Shown piece by piece: positions 1-8,930 of a stretch of DNA of 64,000 nt. How positions within the stretch are numbered: position 1 is the first letter of the stretch; every line of letters begins with the position of its first letter. This stretch comes from Phreatobacter oligotrophus (GTDB lineage Bacteria; Pseudomonadota; Alphaproteobacteria; Rhizobiales; Phreatobacteraceae), in contig NZ_PZZL01000006.1 of assembly GCF_003046185.1 (NCBI RefSeq), forward strand, positions 186,001 to 250,000, in the 5' to 3' direction. The notes beneath the pieces are model-generated. The model searched no databases and had not been told where the DNA came from. It saw nothing but the letters and a program-made list of their open reading frames with translations. Both the position numbers and the translations under genes were made by a program.

Positions 1-165
1 CGGGACGCGCGCCAGCGCAACAGGCACCGCCTCGCCCGATCGGCCTGCCCACGGGGAAACTTTAGTTGCACCGCGAAGCGCCGCCTCAACAGCTCCAAAG
101 CGGTATTCGAGTGCCGTAAGGTCAAGGCATTTCCCCAAGGCTGCCCTGCATCCGCCACGTGCTGC

Positions 166-210
166 ACTGCGACAAATTCAACTCATTTTAACCCGAAACT
201 GCGACAAATT
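166..210. repeat. 13-bp direct repeat upstream of the chemoreceptor gene
   Basis: The sequence ACTGCGACAAATT occurs at 166-178 and again at 198-210, the copies starting 32 bp apart, about three helical turns, which would put both on one face of the DNA. The second copy ends 28 bases before the chosen ATG of the chemoreceptor gene. The position suits a regulator binding site or promoter elements, but I do not recognise the motif. The rest of 1-238 holds no gene that I can support. Confidence 0.5.
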
Positions 211-238
211 GGCCCAGACATCCGCAGTGGAGCAACGC

Positions 239-1945
239 ATGTCAGTGCTTGGGCGCATCAGCATTTCGACAAAGATCATCGGTCTGGTGATGATCATGAA
301 CGTCATCGCCCTGGCGATCGGCGTCACTGGCTACCTCGCCCTCCAGCGTCTCACCGCCGAGGTGCAGGTTGCGGCGACCATCAGCACCCGCGCCTTCGAC
401 GCGGTCGTCGCCAATCGCGGCCTTGCCGCCCTCTCCCGCGCCGAGTTCCTGATGGCGACGGATTCCACCAAGGCGACCATCGACAGCGCGCTGCAGCAGA
501 TGCGCGAGGACATGCAGGCGGTCGAGAGCCGGCTGCAGTCGCTGCGCCAGGCGCAGAACCCGCTCGTCGTTGCCGCCGTCCAGAAGGCCGAGGCCGCCTA
601 CCGCGCCTACCTGCCGCTCGCCCAGGAGACGATGCGCATCGCCGCCCAGGTCCAGGACACCGCGACCATCGAGCAGCAGGACCAGCTGGCGAAGAGCAGC
701 CTCGCCTCCCGCAGCTTCTACATGGCGGCGCGCATGGCCTTCCGCGACCTGACCCAATTACAGCAGCAGCGCTCCACGGACGGCTTCAACACCGCCTATG
801 CGGAGGCTGCCTCGCAGCAGACGCTGATGATGGCCTTCGTCGTCGTCGCGCTCATTGTCAGCATCGGCCTCGGCGTGCTCATTGGCCGCTTCGGGATCGC
901 CACGCCGATCCGCCATCTCACCGGCTGCCTCATGGATCTCGCCGCCGGCCGCTTCGACGTGGCGGTGCCGGGCGCCGACCGCCGCGACGAGGTGGGTGAG
1001 ATCGCCCGCGCCGCCGAGACCTTCAAGGCGAACGGCATCGAGGCCCAGCAGTTGCGCGCCGAGCAGGAGGCCGCCAAGGCCCGCTCCGAGCAGGAGCAGA
1101 AGGCCCTGATGCGGCGCATGGCCGATGATTTCGACCGCGCCGTCGGCGGCATCGTCACCCACGTCTCCTCGGCCGCCTCGCAGCTGAAGGGCGCCGCGCA
1201 GACGCTCTCCAGCGCCGCCGAGGAAGCCTCGGGCCAGGCCGGCGCGGTGGCCGCCGCCTCCGAGGAGGCCTCGACCAATGTCCAGACGGTCGCCTCGGCC
1301 ACCGAGGAGCTCTCCGCCTCGGTCCGCGAGATCGGCAGCCGCGTCGAGCAGTCGGCCGTGATGGCGAACCAGGCCGTGGCCAAGGCCGACGCCTCCGCCG
1401 CGACGATCCAGGAGCTCGCCGGTAAGGCGCAGAAGATCGGCGAGATCGTCGAGCTCATCAACTCGATCGCCTCGCAGACCAACCTGCTCGCCCTCAACGC
1501 CACGATCGAAGCGGCCCGAGCCGGCGAGGCCGGCAAGGGCTTCGCGGTCGTTGCGGCCGAGGTGAAGAGCCTCGCGGACCAGACCGCCAAGGCGACCACC
1601 GAGATCGCCGCCCAGATCGGCGGCATCCAGCAGGCGACCGGCCAGTCCGCCGAGAGCATGAACGGCATTGCCGCCGCCATCCGCGACATCAGCGCGGTGG
1701 CCGCGAGCATCGCCAGCGCCGTGGAGGAGCAGAACGCCGCCACCCAGGAGATCGCCCGCAACGTCCAGCAGGCTTCGCTTGGCACCGGCGAGGTTTCCAC
1801 CAACATCGTCGGCGTCTCGCATGCGGTGACGGAGACGGGCGCGGCGGCGACGCAGGTTCTCGCCTCGGCCGACACGCTCGCCGCCCAGGCCGGCGCCCTC
1901 AGCAGCGAGATGACGAAGTTCCTGGCGACGATCCGCGCCGCCTGA
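239..1945 (+). CDS. Methyl-accepting chemotaxis protein
   Basis: Transmembrane chemoreceptor that would pass ligand binding to CheA/CheW at the inner membrane. The 568-residue protein has a membrane segment at about residues 12-35, a periplasmic helical region to about 195 (four-helix-bundle type by length and composition), a second membrane segment at about 197-219, a HAMP linker at about 220-272 and a long cytoplasmic coiled coil. The hairpin tip around 409-446 carries the highly conserved stretch with [19 protein letters not shown]. There is no C-terminal pentapeptide tether for CheR or CheB. I chose ATG 239 over an upstream in-frame TTG at 209 because GTGGAG lies 6 bases before it. It lies about 6 kb from the che operon on the other strand. 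The ligand cannot be told from sequence. Confidence 0.95.
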   Translation: MSVLGRISISTKIIGLVMIMNVIALAIGVTGYLALQRLTAEVQVAATISTRAFDAVVANRGLAALSRAEFLMATDSTKATIDSALQQMREDMQAVESRLQSLRQAQNPLVVAAVQKAEAAYRAYLPLAQETMRIAAQVQDTATIEQQDQLAKSSLASRSFYMAARMAFRDLTQLQQQRSTDGFNTAYAEAASQQTLMMAFVVVALIVSIGLGVLIGRFGIATPIRHLTGCLMDLAAGRFDVAVPGADRRDEVGEIARAAETFKANGIEAQQLRAEQEAAKARSEQEQKALMRRMADDFDRAVGGIVTHVSSAASQLKGAAQTLSSAAEEASGQAGAVAAASEEASTNVQTVASATEELSASVREIGSRVEQSAVMANQAVAKADASAATIQELAGKAQKIGEIVELINSIASQTNLLALNATIEAARAGEAGKGFAVVAAEVKSLADQTAKATTEIAAQIGGIQQATGQSAESMNGIAAAIRDISAVAASIASAVEEQNAATQEIARNVQQASLGTGEVSTNIVGVSHAVTETGAAATQVLASADTLAAQAGALSSEMTKFLATIRAA

Positions 1946-1969
1946 CGCCTCTCCCCATCACCGATCGGC

Positions 1970-1996
1970 AAAGGCCCTCCCCCCGGGAGGGCCTTT
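1970..1996. terminator. Bidirectional intrinsic terminator candidate
   Basis: A perfect 12-bp stem (AAAGGCCCTCCC paired with GGGAGGGCCTTT) with a 3-base loop sits between the convergent chemoreceptor and LysE genes. The AAA/TTT ends of the stem supply short U tracts in both directions, so it could end transcription from both sides. Confidence 0.8.
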
Positions 1997-2002
1997 CGCG
2001 TT

Positions 2003-2629
2003 TCAGGGGTTGGTGAAAGCGAGCCTCGCGCCGAGGCCGACGAAGAGCGCGCCCAGCACCTTGTCCAGGCGGCTGCGGATCACGGCGAAGGACGACAGGG
2101 CGGCGAGCCTTGCCGCAGCCAAAGCGACGGCGAGGTTCACCAGCGTGCCGTTGACGTTGAAGACGAGGCCGAGGACGACGAAGGCCAGCGCCTTGTCGGA
2201 GGCGGCGGGGTCGATGAACTGCGGCAGGAAGGCAAGGAAGAACAGCGCCACCTTGGGGTTCAGCGCATTGGTGAGGAACCCTTGCGCGAACACGGCGCCA
2301 AGGGACGCAGGCGGCGCGGCCGCGGCGGCTTCCGCCAGCGACGGCCGCGCGAGGAGGAGGCGCAGGCCGGTGACGACCAGGTAAGCGACGCCGAGCCACT
2401 TCACGATGGCAAAGGCGAGCGCCGACTGGGCGATGATCAGCGACAGGCCGATCGCCGCCGCGGCGATATGCACGAAAGCCCCTGCGCCGACGCCCAGCGC
2501 CGCCACGGCTCCGGCGCGGGCGCCATCGCGCATCGACCGGGCCATGACCAGCGCCATGTCCGGGCCGGGCGTGATGTTGAGCAGCAGGCCAGCGAGGACG
2601 AAGAGCCAAAGATCGTGGATGCCGAACAT
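2003..2629 (-). CDS. LysE family translocator
   Basis: Predicted inner-membrane exporter of the LysE/RhtB family, whose members export amino acids or related small metabolites. The 208-residue protein has the family's usual length and about six hydrophobic segments. Near the N-terminus it has the typical NITPGPDMALV motif (family consensus close to PGP), and the conserved FLTNALNPKVALFFLAFLPQF region lies mid-protein. The start is ATG with AGGA about 6 bases upstream. It lies 15 bp downstream of the FAD-dehydrogenase gene on the same strand and may be co-transcribed with it. The exported substrate is not predictable here. Confidence 0.9.
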   Translation of the reverse strand: MFGIHDLWLFVLAGLLLNITPGPDMALVMARSMRDGARAGAVAALGVGAGAFVHIAAAAIGLSLIIAQSALAFAIVKWLGVAYLVVTGLRLLLARPSLAEAAAAAPPASLGAVFAQGFLTNALNPKVALFFLAFLPQFIDPAASDKALAFVVLGLVFNVNGTLVNLAVALAAARLAALSSFAVIRSRLDKVLGALFVGLGARLAFTNP

Positions 2630-2644
2630 GGGAGTTCCTGACCC

Positions 2645-4294
2645 CTACCCCACCGCCTTGGCCATGGCCCGGCCCGCCGTGCGGCCGGAGAACAGGCAGC
2701 CGCCGAGGAAGGTGCCCTCCAGCGCCCGGTAGCCGTGCAGGCCGCCGCCGCCGAAGCCGGCCACCTCGCCCGCCGCATAGACATTGCCAAGCGGCGTACC
2801 GGCCTCGGTCAGCACGCGGCCATCGAGGTCGGTCTGCAGACCGCCCAGCGTCTTGCGGGTGAGGATGTTGAGCTTCACGGCGATGAGCGGGCCGTTCTTC
2901 GGGTCGAGGATCTTGTGCGGCGGGGCCGTGCGCATCAGCCGGTCGCCGCGATAGGCGCGCATGCCCCGGATGGCGAGGATCTGCATGTCCTTGGCGAAGG
3001 GGTTGTCGATCTCGCGGTCGCGCGCGGTGATCTCCGCCGCCAGCGCTTGCGGGTCGATGAGGTCGGTGCCGACCAGCGCGTTCATGCGATGCCCGAGCGA
3101 GCGGATGTCGGTGTCGACGATGAAGTCCGCGCCCTTGTCCATGAAGGCCTGGACCGGCGGGGGCAGGCCCTTGCCGAGGCGCGACAGGACGCCGGCGATC
3201 GACTTGTTGGTGAGGTCGGGGTTCTGCTCGGAGCCGGAGAGCGCGAACTCCTTCTTGATGATGGCGCGGGAGAGCACGAACCACGAATAGCCGTGGCCGG
3301 ATTTCACGATGTGCTCGAGGCTCGACAGCGTATCGAAGCCGGGGAAGTTCGGCGCCGGCAGGCGCTTGCCGGTCGCGTCCAGCCAGACCGAGGAGGGCCC
3401 GGGCAGGATGCGGATGCCGTGATGCGGCCAGATCGGATCGTGGTTCCGGATGCCCTCGACATAGTGCCACATGCGGTCGCGGTTCACGATGCGCCCACCC
3501 GCATCCTCGGTGATCAGCTGCATCCGCCCGTCGACATGGGCGGGCACGCCCGAGACGAGGAAATCCGGCAATGTGCCGAGCCTAGCCGGCCAGTTCTTGC
3601 GGACGAGGTCGAAATTGCCGCCGATGCCGCCGGAGGTGACGAGGATCGCCTGCGCCTTCAGCGCGAAGGCCCCGACGGGATTGCGGGAGCTCTCGGCGCC
3701 CCGCGCAACATGGGTCGCCTCCAGCACCTCGCCCTCGACCCCGTCGACCACGCCGCCGGACCGGGTGAAGCCGCTGACGCGGTGGCGGAAGCGCAGGTCG
3801 ACAAGCCCACGCCCCGCGGCCTCCCGTACGCGCCGCTCGAAGGGCGCGATGACGCCGGGGCCGGTGCCCCAGGTGACGTGGAAGCGCGGCACCGAATTGC
3901 CGTGACCCGTGGCGAGGCCCCCGCCCCGCTCGGCCCAGCCGACCAGCGGGAACCAGCGCACGCCCTGCCCATGCAGCCAAGCGCGCTTCTCGCCATGGGC
4001 GAAATGCACATAGGCCTCGGCCCAGCGCCGCCCCCAGTCATCCTCGGGGCGGTCGAAGCCGGCGGAACCCAGCCAGTCCTGCATCGCGAGATCGAGGGAG
4101 TCGCGGATGCCCATGCGCCGCTGCTCGGGGCTGTCGACGAAGAACAGGCCGCCGAAAGACCAGAAGGCCTGCCCGCCGATGTTCTGCTCGCCCTCCTGAT
4201 CGAGGAGGATCACCCGCTTGCCGGCATCGGCAAGTTCGGCGGTCGCGACGAGGCCGGCGAGGCCCGCCCCCACGACGATGACATCGGCATCCAT
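2645..4294 (-). CDS. FAD-binding dehydrogenase (COG3573-like oxidoreductase)
   Basis: Predicted soluble flavoprotein of the FAD-dependent fumarate reductase / 3-ketosteroid dehydrogenase superfamily. The N-terminus is a textbook dinucleotide-binding fold, VIVVGAGLAGLVATAELADAG, followed at about residue 30 by an acidic residue suited to binding the adenosine ribose. Near the C-terminus the pattern NVYAAGEVAGFGGGGLHGYRA is the second FAD contact seen in this group. The length, 549 residues, agrees with the uncharacterised FAD-binding dehydrogenase branch rather than succinate dehydrogenase. There is no signal peptide. The start is ATG with GGGGAAG upstream. It is followed after 15 bp by the LysE gene. 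The substrate is unknown, and no sterol catabolism genes lie nearby. Confidence 0.85.
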   Translation of the reverse strand: MDADVIVVGAGLAGLVATAELADAGKRVILLDQEGEQNIGGQAFWSFGGLFFVDSPEQRRMGIRDSLDLAMQDWLGSAGFDRPEDDWGRRWAEAYVHFAHGEKRAWLHGQGVRWFPLVGWAERGGGLATGHGNSVPRFHVTWGTGPGVIAPFERRVREAAGRGLVDLRFRHRVSGFTRSGGVVDGVEGEVLEATHVARGAESSRNPVGAFALKAQAILVTSGGIGGNFDLVRKNWPARLGTLPDFLVSGVPAHVDGRMQLITEDAGGRIVNRDRMWHYVEGIRNHDPIWPHHGIRILPGPSSVWLDATGKRLPAPNFPGFDTLSSLEHIVKSGHGYSWFVLSRAIIKKEFALSGSEQNPDLTNKSIAGVLSRLGKGLPPPVQAFMDKGADFIVDTDIRSLGHRMNALVGTDLIDPQALAAEITARDREIDNPFAKDMQILAIRGMRAYRGDRLMRTAPPHKILDPKNGPLIAVKLNILTRKTLGGLQTDLDGRVLTEAGTPLGNVYAAGEVAGFGGGGLHGYRALEGTFLGGCLFSGRTAGRAMAKAVG

Positions 4295-4390
4295 GCGACT
4301 TCCCCGTTGCGCGGCGCCCTTGTTCCGGGCGCTCCCGTACCCCTGAGCCTGCGCGGCTCCGGCGGATGATGCAAGCCGGCCCGACGCGGG

Positions 4391-6013
4391 TCAGGCGGAC
4401 TTCGCCATCTCCCTGAGCACGAACTTCTGCACCTTGCCGGTGCTGGTCTTCGGCAGTTCCGTGAACACCACCGTCTTCGGGACCTTGAAGGCCGCGAGGT
4501 TCTGCCGGCACCAGGCGACGATCTCCTCAGCCGTCGCCGTCATGCCGGGCTTCAGCTCGATGAAGGCGCAAGGCGTCTCGCCCCATTTCTCGTCGGGCTT
4601 GGCCACCACCGCCGCCGCCTGCACGGCGGGATGCTTGAACAGCACGTCCTCCACCTCGATGGAGGAGATGTTCTCGCCGCCGGAGATGATGATGTCCTTG
4701 GAGCGGTCCTTCAGCTGGATATAGCCGTCGGGATAGAGCACGCCGAGATCACCGGAATGGAACCAGCCGCCGGCAAAGGCCTCGTCGGTGGCCTTGCGGT
4801 TCTTCAGGTAGCCCTTCATCACGACATTGCCGCGCATCATCACCTCGCCGAGGGTGACGCCGTCGGCCGGCACCGGCTCCATGGTCTCCGGGTTCATCAC
4901 CGTCATGCCCTCGAGCACCACATAGGGCACGCCCTGGCGTGCCTTCTTAGCGGCATAGTCGGCACTCGACAGCGCATCCCAGTCGCGGTTCCAGTCGTTG
5001 ATGACGGAGGGCCCGTAGGTCTCGGTGAGCCCGTAGAGATGGGTGACGTCGAAGCCTGCGGCCTTCATCGCCGCCAGCACGGCCTCGGGAGGCGGGGCTG
5101 CCGCCGTGAAGAACGACACGGTGCGCCCGATCTCGCGCTTCTCGGCCGCCGGCGCATTGAGCAGAAGGCTCATGACGATGGGCGCGCCGCACAGATGCGT
5201 CACGCCATGATCGGCGATGGCGTCGTACATGGCCTTGGCCCGCACCCAGCGCAGGCAGACATGGGTGCCCGCCACGGCCGAGATCGACCAGGGGAAGCAC
5301 CAGCCGTTGCAGTGGAACATCGGCAGGGTCCAAAGATAGACGGGGTGCTTGGTCATGCCGCAGGTCACGACATTGCCCAGCGCGAGGAGATAGGCGCCGC
5401 GGTGGTGATAGACGACGCCCTTGGGGTTGCCCGTCGTGCCGGACGTATAGTTGAGCGCGATGGCGTCCCACTCGTCGCCCGGCCGCTGCCAGGCATAGGC
5501 GGGATCGCCGCCGGCGATGAAGTCCTCGTACTCCACCGTGCCGATGCGCTCGCCGGGACCGTCATATTCCGGGTCGTCATAGTCGATGACGAGCGGCTTC
5601 ACCTTGGCGAGCGCGAGGGCTTCCTTCGCCAGTTTCGAGAACTCGCGGTCGACGATGAAGGCCTTGGCCTCGCCATGGTCCAGCGAGAAGGCAATGATCG
5701 GGGCGTCGAGCCGGGTGTTGAGCGTGTTGAGAACCGCGCCGCACATCGGCACGCCGTAATGGGCCTCCAGCATGGCCGGCGTATTGGCGCAGATCACCGC
5801 CACCGTGTCGTTCTTGCCGATGCCGGCCTTGGCCAGCGCCGAGGCGAGGCGGCGGGTCCGCGCGTAGAGCTCGCGGTAGCTGCGGCGGATGCGGCCGTGC
5901 ACCACGGCGGTGTGGTCGGGGAAGACCCGGGCCGACCGTTCGAGGAAGGTGAGCGGGGTCAGCGGCTGGTAGTTGGCCGGGTTCTTGTCGAGGTCGGTAT
6001 CGTAGGCGCTCAT
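4391..6013 (-). CDS. Acyl-CoA synthetase (AMP-forming)
   Basis: Predicted to activate a carboxylic acid to its CoA thioester through an acyl-adenylate, in the cytoplasm. The 540-residue protein shows the adenylate-forming signature YTSGTTGNPKGV (P-loop A3), the GLTETYGP motif (A5), the YPDGYIQLKDRSKDIII region with the hinge, and a C-terminal TSTGKVQKFVLRE with the catalytic lysine. The motif MFHCNGWCFPW is typical of the medium-chain/AlkK-like branch. I chose ATG 6013 (MSAYDT) because homologous N-termini begin here; the open frame runs about 120 codons further upstream but reads as non-coding. Whether the substrate is medium-chain, branched or sulfur-containing cannot be decided. Confidence 0.92.
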   Translation of the reverse strand: MSAYDTDLDKNPANYQPLTPLTFLERSARVFPDHTAVVHGRIRRSYRELYARTRRLASALAKAGIGKNDTVAVICANTPAMLEAHYGVPMCGAVLNTLNTRLDAPIIAFSLDHGEAKAFIVDREFSKLAKEALALAKVKPLVIDYDDPEYDGPGERIGTVEYEDFIAGGDPAYAWQRPGDEWDAIALNYTSGTTGNPKGVVYHHRGAYLLALGNVVTCGMTKHPVYLWTLPMFHCNGWCFPWSISAVAGTHVCLRWVRAKAMYDAIADHGVTHLCGAPIVMSLLLNAPAAEKREIGRTVSFFTAAAPPPEAVLAAMKAAGFDVTHLYGLTETYGPSVINDWNRDWDALSSADYAAKKARQGVPYVVLEGMTVMNPETMEPVPADGVTLGEVMMRGNVVMKGYLKNRKATDEAFAGGWFHSGDLGVLYPDGYIQLKDRSKDIIISGGENISSIEVEDVLFKHPAVQAAAVVAKPDEKWGETPCAFIELKPGMTATAEEIVAWCRQNLAAFKVPKTVVFTELPKTSTGKVQKFVLREMAKSA

Positions 6014-6396
6014 CGGCGGCGTCTCATCTCGGGCGTTTCCGGGACCGACCCTACGCGCCACCTCCCACCGGTTCAACGGCGCTTCCGCGGTAGCCTGGTG
6101 CCGACATCCGAGTCGCCGTTTTTCCGCCGCAATTTCAAGGGGATGCATCATGATACCGCATTCCCTTAGGGGACGTGTGACCGCCCCGACACAGCCCTGC
6201 CGAACAGTGCTTCCTTGCCGCGTCAGGAGCCGGGGACTCACGGCTTTGCAGGTTGCAATTAACCCTCGCCCCCGTATCCCTAGCCCCATCGTTCGGGTGT
6301 GGTCGCGGCGAAAGAGGGGGTCGCCCCGGCCACGTCCGGAACGGTCGAGAGGCATCCGGTGGGTCCCTCCCCCGGCCATTAGACAAGGAAATACCC
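6014..6396. other. Divergent intergenic region, 383 bp
   Basis: This gap separates the leftward acyl-CoA synthetase gene from the rightward outer-membrane protein gene and must hold promoters for both. A lower-GC patch lies around 6240-6265 (TTGCAGGTTGCAATTAACC), but I could not define a convincing -35/-10 pair. I see no small gene in it. Confidence 0.5.
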
Positions 6397-7101
6397 ATGA
6401 AGAAATTTCTCCTCGCGAGCGCCGCTGTCGCCGCCCTCGCCACCGGCGCCCAGGCCGCCGATCTCGGCGCCCCGCGCGCTCCGGTCGCCGCTGCAGTGAT
6501 CGCTCCGGCCTTCTCCTGGACCGGCTTCTACCTCGGCGCCCATGTCGGCTACGGCTGGGCCCAGGCCCGCTACACCGACTTCGCCACCCCCGCCAACAAT
6601 GCCAGCATCAACGCCAACGGCGTTTTCGGCGGCATCCAGGGCGGCTACAACTGGCAGTTCAACAACATCGTCCTCGGTCTCGAGGCTGATGTTGCTGCTG
6701 GCGGCCTGCGTCGCACGTTCAACTTCGGTAACGGCGACACCTATCGCGCCTCCGTGCCGTTCCTGTCGTCGGTCCGCGCCCGCGCCGGTCTCGCCGCTGA
6801 CCGTGCCCTGTTCTACGTGACGGGCGGTCTCGGTATTGCCACCCTGCAGGATCGCTGGAACCTCGGCGGCGTGGTCACCACGGCCTCGTCCACCCGTGCC
6901 GGCTACACCGTCGGCGGCGGCATCGAGTATGCCTTCACCCCGAACTGGACCGCGAAGGCCGAGTATCTCTACTACGGCTTCGGCGATCGCCGGAACGTCG
7001 TGGTCGCTGGCGACCGCGTTCGTACCGACATCCACACGGTGAAGCTGGGCATCAACTACCTGTTCTCGACCGGCCCGTCGGCCGTCGTCGCCCGCTACTG
7101 A
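6397..7101 (+). CDS. Outer-membrane beta-barrel protein (Omp25/Omp31-like)
   Basis: Predicted outer-membrane beta-barrel protein of the small Omp25/Omp31 class common in Hyphomicrobiales. The 234-residue protein opens with a clear Sec signal peptide (MKKFLLASAAVAALATGAQA, cleavage after AQA). The mature part has alternating strands rich in Gly, Tyr, Trp and Phe, including SWTGFYLGAHVGYGW near the N-terminus, GYNWQF, a glycine-rich VGGGIEYAFTPNWTAKAEYLYYGFG stretch and a final strand. ATG 6397 is preceded by AAGGA at 6385-6389. A strong terminator follows 30 bp after the stop. It stands alone in its transcription unit. Such proteins are usually abundant structural or immune-exposed surface proteins, but a specific role is not visible. 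Confidence 0.9.
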   Translation: MKKFLLASAAVAALATGAQAADLGAPRAPVAAAVIAPAFSWTGFYLGAHVGYGWAQARYTDFATPANNASINANGVFGGIQGGYNWQFNNIVLGLEADVAAGGLRRTFNFGNGDTYRASVPFLSSVRARAGLAADRALFYVTGGLGIATLQDRWNLGGVVTTASSTRAGYTVGGGIEYAFTPNWTAKAEYLYYGFGDRRNVVVAGDRVRTDIHTVKLGINYLFSTGPSAVVARY

Positions 7102-7131
7102 TCCGATCGGTCCTCACCGGACCATCGACGG

Positions 7132-7159
7132 AAAGGGCCGCCCTTGGGCGGCCCTTTTT
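7132..7159 (+). terminator. Intrinsic terminator after the outer-membrane protein gene
   Basis: AAAGGGCCGCCC pairs with GGGCGGCCCTTT around a very short loop and is followed by a run of five T on the + strand. It lies between convergent genes and could also act on the TauE/SafE gene on the minus strand. Confidence 0.85.
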
Positions 7160-7174
7160 CGTTGCGCGGTCGCC

Positions 7175-7939
7175 TCAGAGGAAGGCGCGGACGCCGCCGA
7201 CGAGCAGCACGCAGCCGACGACGAAGGTCAGCCCATAGATGATGCGGTAGAAGAGATGGGCCGGCACGCGCCGCACCAGCCAGATGCCGCCCATATTGGC
7301 GACGATGGCGAGCGGGAAGAGCACGGCCGCTGTCGCGAGGTTGCCCGGGTTGAGCGCGCCGAGCGCGAGGAAGGGCGTCACCTTCACCAGGTTCACCGCC
7401 GCGAAGAACACCGCCGCCGTCCCCACGAAGACATCGCGCGAGAGGCCCCGCGGCATGGCGTACATGTTGAAGGGCGGCCCGCCCACATGGATGACGAAGC
7501 TGGTGTAGCCCGACAGCGCGCCGAGGATGCTCCCCGACGTCCAGTCCTGCGGCCGCTGCTCGCCCCCCGCCGGCGGCGGACGCAGCCAGCGGTCGAGACA
7601 GAAGCCCACCGCGATGACGCCGACGATCAGGCGCACCGCGGGCTCGGAGACGTAGGAGGCGAAGACATAGCCGGCGAGGATGCCGACGAGCGCGCCCGGC
7701 GCCAGATGCTTCAGCGTCGGCCAGTCCCAGGTCTTGCGATAGCTCCAGACGGTGACGACGTCCTGGACCATCAGCACCGGCAGCATAATGGCCGCCGCAT
7801 GGATCGGCGAGATGGCCAGCGACAGGAGCGGCATGGACAGGATCGCCACGCCGCCGAAGCCGCCCTTCGACAGGCCGTAGAGGATCACCGCCGGAACGGC
7901 GACGACGTAGAAGAAGGGATCGGTGATCATCGGATGCAA
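7175..7939 (-). CDS. TauE/SafE family membrane permease
   Basis: Predicted inner-membrane anion permease or exporter of the sulfite/sulfoacetate-type TauE/SafE family. The 254-residue protein is hydrophobic throughout with about eight membrane segments in two related halves. Its N-terminal half shows the family-type GLSKGGFGGVAILSMPLLSL, and the second half has LSGYTSFVIHVGGPPFNMYAMPRG. The length matches the family (240-270). A second in-frame ATG three codons downstream (7930) is an equally possible start. No sulfur-metabolism gene is adjacent, so the transported ion is left open. Confidence 0.88.
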   Translation of the reverse strand: MHPMITDPFFYVVAVPAVILYGLSKGGFGGVAILSMPLLSLAISPIHAAAIMLPVLMVQDVVTVWSYRKTWDWPTLKHLAPGALVGILAGYVFASYVSEPAVRLIVGVIAVGFCLDRWLRPPPAGGEQRPQDWTSGSILGALSGYTSFVIHVGGPPFNMYAMPRGLSRDVFVGTAAVFFAAVNLVKVTPFLALGALNPGNLATAAVLFPLAIVANMGGIWLVRRVPAHLFYRIIYGLTFVVGCVLLVGGVRAFL

Positions 7940-7997
7940 GGACCGCAGGCGTCGGGACGGCGTTCACCGTCCCTAGCACCGCCATCCCCACACAAGA

Positions 7998-8018
7998 AGG
8001 GCGCCCCGCGGGCGCCCT
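7998..8018 (-). terminator. Stem-loop at the end of the che operon
   Basis: AGGGCGCCC and GGGCGCCCT form a perfect 9-bp stem with a 3-base loop, 28 bp beyond the cheR stop on the minus strand. The T-rich stretch after it is weak (TTCTTGTG), so termination strength is uncertain. Confidence 0.55.
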
Positions 8019-8045
8019 CTCATGCCAATTCGCAGGTGATCCGGG

Positions 8046-8930
8046 TCAGCTCGGGCGCGATCCGGCATAGGCGAAGAGCTTCGGCGCAGCGGCCGCGCCC
8101 GGCGCCGCCACGGCCGGCTTGCCGCCGGGGACATAGAGGCCGCGCCGCTCGGTGACCGGCTTGAAGGCTTCCGTCAGGCCGACCACCGTCTCGGCGGCGC
8201 CGAGCAGCAGGTAGCCGTCGGGCGCCAGCAGTTTGGCGGTGCGGTTCAGCACGTCGATCTTGGTCGGCTGGTCGAAATAGATCAGCACGTTGCGGCAATA
8301 GACGATGTCGAACTGCCCGAGCGCCGAGAAGTCGTTCAGCAGGTTCAGGGTGTGGTAGTGCACCATGGAGCGGATCTCCTGGGAGATCGTCCACTGGTCG
8401 CCGTTCTGCTGGAAGTACTTCAGCAGCATCTGGATCGGCAGGCCGCGCTGCACCTCGAACTGGGTGTAGACGCCGGCCTTGGCCCGCTCCAGAACCTCGC
8501 CGGAGAGGTCGGTGCCGATGATCTCGAACCGCCAGCCCGCCACCGCCGCGCCCATCTCCTTGAGGATCATGGCGAGCGAATAGGGCTCCTGGCCGGTCGA
8601 GGCCGCCGCGCACCAGATGCGGATATGGCGCTTGGCCGCCCGCGCCTTCATCAGGGCCGGGAGCATGTGCTCCTTGAAGTGGTCGAACGGCGTCTTGTCG
8701 CGGAAGAAGAAGCTCTCGTTCGTCGTCATCGCTTCGGTGACGGCGGAGGCGAGCGGCTCCTGGCCGGGCATCTTCAGCTTCTGGACGAGCTCGCTGATCG
8801 AGGCCATGCCATTCTTGCGAACGATCGGCATGAGCCGGCTTTCGATCAGGTACTGCTTGTCATTTGACAGCACCAGGCCGGAACGGGTCTTCAGGAAGCC
8901 CCTGAGGAAATCATAGTCGAGAGGCGTCAC
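8046..8930 (-). CDS. cheR: Chemotaxis protein-glutamate O-methyltransferase CheR
   Basis: Transfers methyl groups from S-adenosylmethionine to glutamates of chemoreceptors, setting the adaptation state. The 294-residue protein has the helical CheR N-domain (about 1-75) and the methyltransferase domain, with the SAM-binding motif [16 protein letters not shown] around 110-125 and [14 protein letters not shown] later. It overlaps cheB by 4 bp (stop and start share ATGA), so translation is probably coupled. It is the last gene of the leftward order cheA-cheW-cheY-cheB-cheR. No tetratricopeptide extension is present. Confidence 0.97.
   Translation of the reverse strand: MTPLDYDFLRGFLKTRSGLVLSNDKQYLIESRLMPIVRKNGMASISELVQKLKMPGQEPLASAVTEAMTTNESFFFRDKTPFDHFKEHMLPALMKARAAKRHIRIWCAAASTGQEPYSLAMILKEMGAAVAGWRFEIIGTDLSGEVLERAKAGVYTQFEVQRGLPIQMLLKYFQQNGDQWTISQEIRSMVHYHTLNLLNDFSALGQFDIVYCRNVLIYFDQPTKIDVLNRTAKLLAPDGYLLLGAAETVVGLTEAFKPVTERRGLYVPGGKPAVAAPGAAAAPKLFAYAGSRPS

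Noticed and set aside
2645-6013. Steroid or fatty-acid catabolism cluster
   Set aside because: A KstD-like dehydrogenase and an acyl-CoA synthetase are adjacent, but no thiolase, hydratase, acyl-CoA dehydrogenase or sterol uptake gene is near, so no pathway can be claimed.
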